From contig OX424556.1 of NCBI GenBank assembly GCA_949152475.1, positions 11,342,664-11,406,663 of the forward strand: a stretch of 64,000 nucleotides of DNA, written 5' to 3'. Positions 58,001 through 64,000 of the stretch are shown piece by piece (position 1 is the first letter of the stretch; each line of letters starts with the position of its first letter). Source of the stretch: Terebella lapidaria (Eukaryota > Annelida > Polychaeta > Terebellida > Terebellidae). A model generated the notes under the pieces. The model worked only from the letters and a program-made list of their open reading frames with translations. It had not been told where the DNA came from and made no database searches. The position numbers and the translations under genes are program-made.

Positions 58001-61000
58001 CGGCTGAAGAGAAGTGGCGTTCAATCTGATGTTCATCCACCACTCGCTGTGACAATGACTGCTTGGTAACTTGACGCTCATAAATCTTCTCTTCCATTGT
58101 GCCCTGATGGTGACAGATTATACTGTTTGCAATAATGCTCATACAATACAATTCTCCTCTGTTTGAGAAATATTTTGTCTAGAACAAAATATCCAATAAC
58201 TAGACGTCAAGGCCTAAAGATGCCTTGGAGGCATTTCGGTGTTAGGACTAATTCGTAATATTTAAAAAATGTTTGCCACGGGCTCTATGACACACCGTTT
58301 GCTAGATATTGACGAAAATGAAAAATGTTGACTCAGCGAAAAAAATTTCGGGTCAAGGTCAAAGTTCATCCATAATACCTTTTAAACATGTTTGTCTAGG
58401 GCGAGGAGTCCGAAAATACCGTCTGTTTCGCTCTACGATGCACCGTTTCCGATATCGACAAAAACGAAAAATGCCGACTCGGCAAAAAAATTTCGGGTCA
58501 AGGTCAAAGTTCATCCATAATACCCTTTAGACACATTTGTCTAGGGCGACGAGTCCGAAAATAACGTCCGTTTCGCTCTACGACGCACCGTTTCCGAGAT
58601 ATCGACGAAAACGAAAAATGCCGACTCGGCAAAAAAATTTCGGGTCAAGGTCAAAGTTCATCCATAATACCCTTTAGACACAATTGTCTAGGGCGACGAG
58701 TCCGAAAATAACGTCCGTTTCGCTCTACGATGCACCGTTTCCGAGATATCGACGAAAACGAAAAATGCCGACTCGGCAAAAAAATTTCGGGTCAAGGTCA
58801 AAGTTCATCCATAATACCCTTTAGACATGTTTGTCTAGGAGGACGAGTCCGGAAATAACGTCCGTTTCGCTCTACGACGCACCGTTTCCGAGATATCGAC
58901 GAAACGAAAAAATGCCGACTCGGCAAAAAAATTTCGGGTCAAGGTCAAAGTTCATTCATAATAAATACAGATTAGACATGTTTGTCTAGGAGGATGAGTC
59001 CGAAAAAAATAGTCCGTTTCGCTCTACGACCCACCGTTTTCGAGATATCGACGGAAACGAGAAATGCCGACTCGGCAAAAAAATTTCGGGTCAAGGTCAA
59101 AGTTCATCCATAAAACCCATTAGACATGTTTGTCTAGGGCGACGAGTCCGGAAATAACATCCGTTTCGCTCTACAACGCACCGTTTCCGAGATATCGACG
59201 GAAACGGAAAAATGCCGACTCGGCAAAAAAATTTCGGGTCAAGGTCAAAGTTCATCCATAATACCCTTTAGACATGTTTGTCTAGGAGGACGAGTCCGGA
59301 AATAACGTCCGTTTCGCTCTACGACGCACCGTTTCCGAGATATCGACGAAACGAAAAAATGCCGACTCGGCAAAAAAATTTCGGGTCAAGGTCAAAGTTC
59401 ATTCATAATAAATACAGATTAGACATGTTTGTCTAGGGCGACGAGTCCGGAAATAACATCCGTTTCGCTCTACAACGCACCGTTTCCGAGATATCGACGG
59501 AAACAAAAAATGCCGACTCGGCAAAAAAATTTCGGGTCAAGGTCAAAGTTCATCCATAAAACCCATTAGACATGTTTGTCTAGGTCGACGAGTCCGGAAA
59601 TAACATCCGTTTCGCTCTACAACGCACCGTTTCCGAGATATCGACGGAAACAAAAAATGCCGACTCGGCAAAAAAATTTCGGGTCAAGGTCTAGGGCGAC
59701 AAGTCCGAAAATAACGTCTGTTTCGCTTTTCGACGCACCGTTTCCGAGATATCGACGAAAACGAAAAATGCCGACTGGGCAAAAAAATTTCGGGTCAAGG
59801 TCAAAGTTCATTCATAATACCCTATAGACATGTTTGTCTAGGAGGACGAGTCCGAAAATAACGTCCGTTCCGCTCTACGACGCACCGTTTCCGAGATACC
59901 GACGAAAACGAGAAATGCCGACTCGGCAAAAAAATTTCTGGTCAAGGTCAAAGTTCATCCATAATACCCATTAGACATGTTTGTCTAGGGCGACGAGTCC
60001 GAAAATAACGTCCGTTTCGTTAAAAAAAAAAAAAAAAAAAATTCTGCTAAAACCATAAAGGCATTTCTGCCGAAATGCCTTAATTACCTGCGCCAAGAAT
60101 CTGTAGACATAAACTGGTTTTTCCTGGCCAAAACGGTACACTCGGAAGATGGACTGAACATCATGAGTTGGATTCCATGATGCATCAAAAACGATGACAC
60201 GGTTAGCCGACACAAGATTGATTCCAAGAGAACCTGCCTTGGTCGATATCAGGAACAGACGCATTCTGCAAAAGTCAAAGCGTGTATGCATCCTCTGACG
60301 TTGCAGGAATGCTCGACAAGAAATATGCCTGAATCTAGATAATATTTTGCACCAACCGAGTATTCTCTGGGTCATTGAAGCTCTTGGTGGTGACATTGCG
60401 TCTCTGGGCAGAAGTTGATCCATCCATTCTGTAGTAATCCAGACCAGCAACCCAGGATCCAGTGCCTGCTATCTACAACCCCATCATGGACCAACACTTT
60501 TGGTTAATAAGATTGTTTAAACTAACGAGGCATTACAAGTGAGCATCTATATACAATGATGATGAAGTACCTGGTTACTTGGATCTCCCGTCTTCACATC
60601 TTGATCCCAGTTCTGTAAGAAATCCTCAATCAAGTCCAGCGACAACAGAGACTGACTGAACACAAGTCTGGAAGAAAACCATAAATGCTGCCAATGAATA
60701 CACGAACAAAACAACTTGACACAAGTCAAAACAATGACACAAGTTCTTGATGAACAGCTACTCACACTTTGTCCCCAATGGAGTCACACATTTTGAGAAT
60801 CTCTGCGAGCACCATGATCTTGCCACCTATTTCTGTCTTGTAACGGTCCTCCTCTGTCAGATAATCTCCCCACCAGTCTCGCGACACCACCTCTGGCTGC
60901 TCGTCCTCCGATGGTACCGGCGAGTCTGTATCACCACAAACAACTCGTTGGTAAAGTTATCTTGCATGGAACAATGTAAACAATCAGTGTTTTTCCAACG

Positions 61001-64000
61001 ACAGAAATTTTTTTTTCCAAAGAGACCACTTTGAACATGAGCTGCTCTGCATTTTACAAGGATATTTAATGTTCAAATTGAACAAAGGTGGCAACATACT
61101 GGATATCAGTAAACATCAATAATTTTACCGGATATATTTCCTCGTCTTGATCGAGTTTTCCAGGTCTTCTGGAAATCCGAATCACTGCGACCGTTTCTGC
61201 GTAAACTGTGCGAAACGAAGTTCGAAGATGCAAAATTCTGACAACCCAACAAGCACATTCATTACCTTGGAAAGAACTAGACGTGAAGGCCTAGAGGCCT
61301 TGGGGCATTTCGATACACAACACAATCACAGGTGAACTGTTTATTACTGACAACTCTGCAGCCAAAATGATTATGTAGATACATCCATTTCAATCCAAGA
61401 CGACGGATCAAGTTGACTCAACATACCCCTAAGACATATTTGCCTAGTGTCACGAGTCCGAAAATAACGACCGTTTCGCTCTATGACAAACCGTTTCCGA
61501 GATATCGAAGAAAACGAAAAATGCCGACTCAGCAGAAAAATTCAAGGTCAAGGTAAAAGGTCATCCCTAATACCCTTAAGACATGTTTGTCTAGGTCGAC
61601 GAGTCCGAAAATAATGTCCGTTTCGGTCTACGACGCACCGTTTCCGAGATATCCAAGAAAACGAAAAATGCTGACTCGGCAAAAAAATTTCGGGTCAAGG
61701 TCAAAGTTCATCCATAATACCCTTCAGACATGTTTGTCTAGGGTGACGAGTCCGAAAATAACGTCCGTTTCACTCTACGACACACCGTTTCCAAGATATT
61801 GAAGAAAACGAAAAATGCCGACTCGGCAAAAAAAATTCGGGTCAAGGTCAAAGTTCATCCATAATACCCTTTAGACATGTTTGTCTAGGTCGACGAGTCC
61901 AAAAATAACGTCCGTTTCGCTCTACGGTGCACCGTTTCCGAGATATCGACGAAAACGAAAAATGCCGACTCAGCAAAAAAATTTCAGGTCAAGGTCAAAG
62001 TTCATCCATAATACCCCTTAGACATGTTTGTCTAGGTCGACGAGTGCGAAAATGACGTCCGTTTCGCTCTACGACGCACCATTTCCGAGATATCGAAGAA
62101 AACGAAAAATGCCGACTCGGCAAAAAAAATTCCGGTCAAGGTCAAAGTTCATCCATAATACCCTTTAGACATGTTTGTCTAGGGTGACGAATCCAAAAAT
62201 AAAGTCCATTTCGCTCTATGACGCACCGTTCCCGAGATATCGACGAAAATGAAAAATGCCGACTCGGCAAAAAAATTTCCAGTCAAGGTCAAAGTTCATC
62301 CATAATACAATTTAGACATGTTTGTCTAGGTCGACGAGTCCGAAAATAACGTCCGTTTTGCTCTACGACGCACCGTTTCCATGTTATCGAAGAAAACGAA
62401 AAATGTCGACTCGGCAAAAAAATTTCGGGTCAAGGTCAAAGTTCATCCATAATAACCCTTAGACATGTTTGTCTAGGGTGACGAGTCCGAAAATAACGTC
62501 CGATTCGCTCTACGACACACCGTTTCCGAGATATCGACGAAAACGAAAAATGCCGACTCGGCAGAAAAATTCAAGGTCAAGGTCAAAGGTCATGTGTAAT
62601 ACCCTTAAGACATGTTTGTCTAGGTCGACGAGTCCGAAAATGACGTCCGTTTCGCTCTACGACACACCATTTCCGAGATATCGAAGAAAACGAAAAATGC
62701 CGACTCGGCGAAAAAAATTCGGGTCAAGGTCAAAGTTCATCCATAATACCCCTAAGACATGTTTGTCTAGGTCGACGAGTCCGAAAATAACGTCCGTTTC
62801 GCTCCACGATGCACCGTTTCCGAGATATGCAATGAGCCTCAAGGATGACTCATCAAAATTGCTTTTGGCCCCTGGGTCAAAGGTCGTTCAAGGTATTGAC
62901 CCCGTAATCGATAGGGCTCCTCTGCGACACTATATCAACATATATGTCAAGTTTCAGAATGGTAACACAAGTACTTTTCGAGTTATCATCCGGAAACCAT
63001 TTGACTCAAAATTCATCCTCACGGACTAACCGGACCTCGAAGCCGGCTCCAAAACAATAGGGTTCATCTATGTTATATATGTGATAACTGGTGAAAATTT
63101 CTCGAAGATTCGTCAAGGCGTTCTTAAGTTATCGTCCGGAAACCGAAAAGTGAAAAAAAAAAAAAAAAAAAGAAAAGAAAAAAAAAAAAGAAAAAAAAAA
63201 AAAAAAAAAATTCTGACAAAACCATAAGGACATTTCGTGCCGAAATGCCCTAATAAAGCTGGTACCCACCCATTGGTTTGTCGCAATGGCTTGGATTTTG
63301 ATTTGGCATCGTCGTCGTCCGAGTCAACCAGGTGGTCACTGCTGGAAGTGGACTTGGCCTCGCTCTCAGAGTCATCATCATCAAGGAATGACGACATACT
63401 GTCATCCTCCAACATGCGCTGGGAAACACCCAACAACAGAACATCTTCAAAATCTTTACTTCTTCGAAATATAGTGCAGCAACAGGCAAAAACAACCTAA
63501 CCATGTTGAACAAGACATTTAATGCAACAAAATGTTGAGTCTAATCTGGGATGGCCACAACTGTTTGTACCTTGTTCTCCTGTCGTATCTCATCCAATTT
63601 CAAACACCAGGGATGTGTCCATATCTTCATCAACTGTTGGTAGTCTTTGAACAGTCTCGCACCTTTGTTGTGTATGCGACCATCAATCATCATAGCATTT
63701 AAGTTTCGCTCCAAATACTTGTCGTACAGTTCCATCTGCTTGGGGGCCAGTCGCACATTGACAACATACTCAAGTTTGGGCATCAGGAACTTGGTCAGTG
63801 CAGAGTAGTCTCGACGCTGGAATAGATAGAAATTATTTGTTAACATCGAGATGAGCTACCATGAGCCGGCCCAGGTCCCTGACAAAGACACCAACCTGTA
63901 CGCAACCAGCCAGTGTCTCATGGAGCACGTGAGCTCTCTTCTTCATCAGCTTGACATCACGAGCTGTCGAGTCTGAACACTGTCCATTGGTAATTGGGTT
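55040..64000 (-). CDS. ATRX: ATRX chromatin remodeller, C-terminal part
   Basis: SNF2-family ATPase that, with DAXX in other animals, deposits H3.3 in repeat chromatin. Visible exons: 63896-64000 (runs off the window), 63571-63816, 63270-63418, 60766-60925, 60571-60667, 60357-60472, 60088-60265, 57921-58103, 55885-56166, 55619-55711, 55040-55387. Key blocks: [25 protein letters not shown], an acidic Ser/Asp linker, [17 protein letters not shown] (helicase IV), [11 protein letters not shown] (V), [20 protein letters not shown] then GQ (VI), [41 protein letters not shown] and [14 protein letters not shown]. The last exon is Gln-rich and ends [10 protein letters not shown]. The join from 63270 to 60925 does not close in phase, so a variable linker exon is missing from my model. 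Three introns are filled by Helitrons. Confidence 0.93.
56254..57808 (+). mobile_element. Non-autonomous Helitron with canonical ends (antisense to ATRX)
   Basis: 5' end TCCCCCGAAC after A (56,253), with a hairpin CCGAAC/GTTCGG. 3' end: hairpin CGGTCG/CGACCG (57,782-57,797), then CGTCTAG (57,808) followed by T. TC...CTAG between A and T, no duplication and a 3' hairpin about 11 nt from the end are the Helitron hallmarks. The interior has two tandem arrays: about 132 bp units starting GAATAAGTTAACATT (56,744; 56,876; 57,008; 57,141) and about 120 bp units with TTGGCACATA (57,200-57,560). No Rep/helicase, so non-autonomous. Confidence 0.8.
58200..60083 (-). mobile_element. Non-autonomous Helitron-like element with 147 bp array (sense in ATRX)
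   Basis: On the minus strand: 5' TTAAGGCATTTC with hairpin AAGGCATTTC/GAAATGCCTT after the intron bases GTAA; an A/T run; about 11 tandem units of 147 bp (the word CCCTTTAG starts at 58,523 and 58,670, the corresponding CCCT at 58,817, exactly 147 apart); then a hairpin region and CGTCTAG (58,200) followed by T. 3' end and lack of duplication fit Helitrons; the 5' TT instead of TC is a variant. 1,884 bp of a 1,984 bp intron. Confidence 0.78.
61277..63253 (-). mobile_element. Non-autonomous Helitron-like element with 147 bp array, second copy
   Basis: On the minus strand: 5' TTAGGGCATTTCGG after A (63,253), hairpin, A/T-rich run, a unique section containing AGGTCCGGTTAGTCCGTG (about 62,850-63,130), about ten 147 bp units (61,400-62,830), then hairpin AAGGCCT/AGGCCTT and CACGTCTAG (61,277) followed by T. 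Same family as 58,200-60,083 and as the palindromic element at 21,882. Frames of 49-residue periodicity (for example 62,469-63,029) are by-products because 147 is divisible by 3. Confidence 0.78.

Noticed and set aside
62469-63029. 186-codon frame with 49-residue repeats
   Set aside because: It follows from the 147 bp tandem unit being divisible by 3. The same happens at 59,576-59,827 and 22,343-22,777, on either strand. No start context, no gene.

Overview
This is a 64 kb piece of an animal nuclear genome: multi-exon genes with GT-AG introns, GC-richer exons in AT-rich surroundings, and a heavy load of transposable elements. The gene set (a VEGF with a VEGF-C-like cysteine tail, phosphorylase kinase alpha with a CaaX end, MED16, ATRX) together with Tx1-like LINEs, a DIRS-like element, Helitron-like elements built on tandem repeats and a tRNA-SINE suggests a marine invertebrate bilaterian (lophotrochozoan, ambulacrarian or lancelet). 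The sequence alone does not let me place it more precisely.

Layout. 1-5,180: a DIRS-like tyrosine-recombinase retroelement inside an intron. 6,402-16,416 (+): the last ten recognisable exons of PHKA, with introns holding a Helitron-like element, two MITEs and a G-rich tract. 16,417-37,590: about 21 kb of repeat-dominated intergenic DNA. It has two mirror-image clusters of hairpin-ended tandem-repeat elements (17.9-21.8 kb and 32.3-37.5 kb) around a palindromic Helitron-like element, which is itself split by a 7.8 kb Tx1/L1-like LINE. The LINE carries a nested TTAA fold-back element, and its ORF1 has an unexpected UPF0029/IMPACT-like domain. 38,285-47,031 (-): a complete five-exon VEGF-family gene of 333 codons, whose introns hold a TA-flanked MITE, a 1.9 kb palindromic minisatellite and a paired inverted MITE. 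47,238-52,647 (+): a complete seven-exon MED16 gene of 854 codons, starting head-to-head with VEGF across about 206 bp. 55,040-64,000 (-): the C-terminal part of ATRX, tail-to-tail with MED16.

The genes act in separate processes: glycogen breakdown (PHKA), receptor tyrosine kinase signalling (VEGF), transcription by RNA polymerase II (MED16) and chromatin remodelling (ATRX). The only visible link is the compact shared VEGF/MED16 promoter region.

The most notable points are: (1) an IMPACT-like domain fused behind the RNA-binding part of a LINE ORF1; (2) three ATRX introns that are almost entirely Helitron, two of them with the element's 5' end only 4 and 16 nt inside the splice donor; (3) nuclear-receptor DR1 and extended half-site motifs in nearly every unit of the 134 bp and 147 bp tandem arrays; (4) repeated stacking of element ends in each other's ends. 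Exon coordinates come from reading frames, splice dinucleotides and codon phase. They close in phase for VEGF and MED16, and everywhere in PHKA and ATRX except one junction in each, which is flagged.
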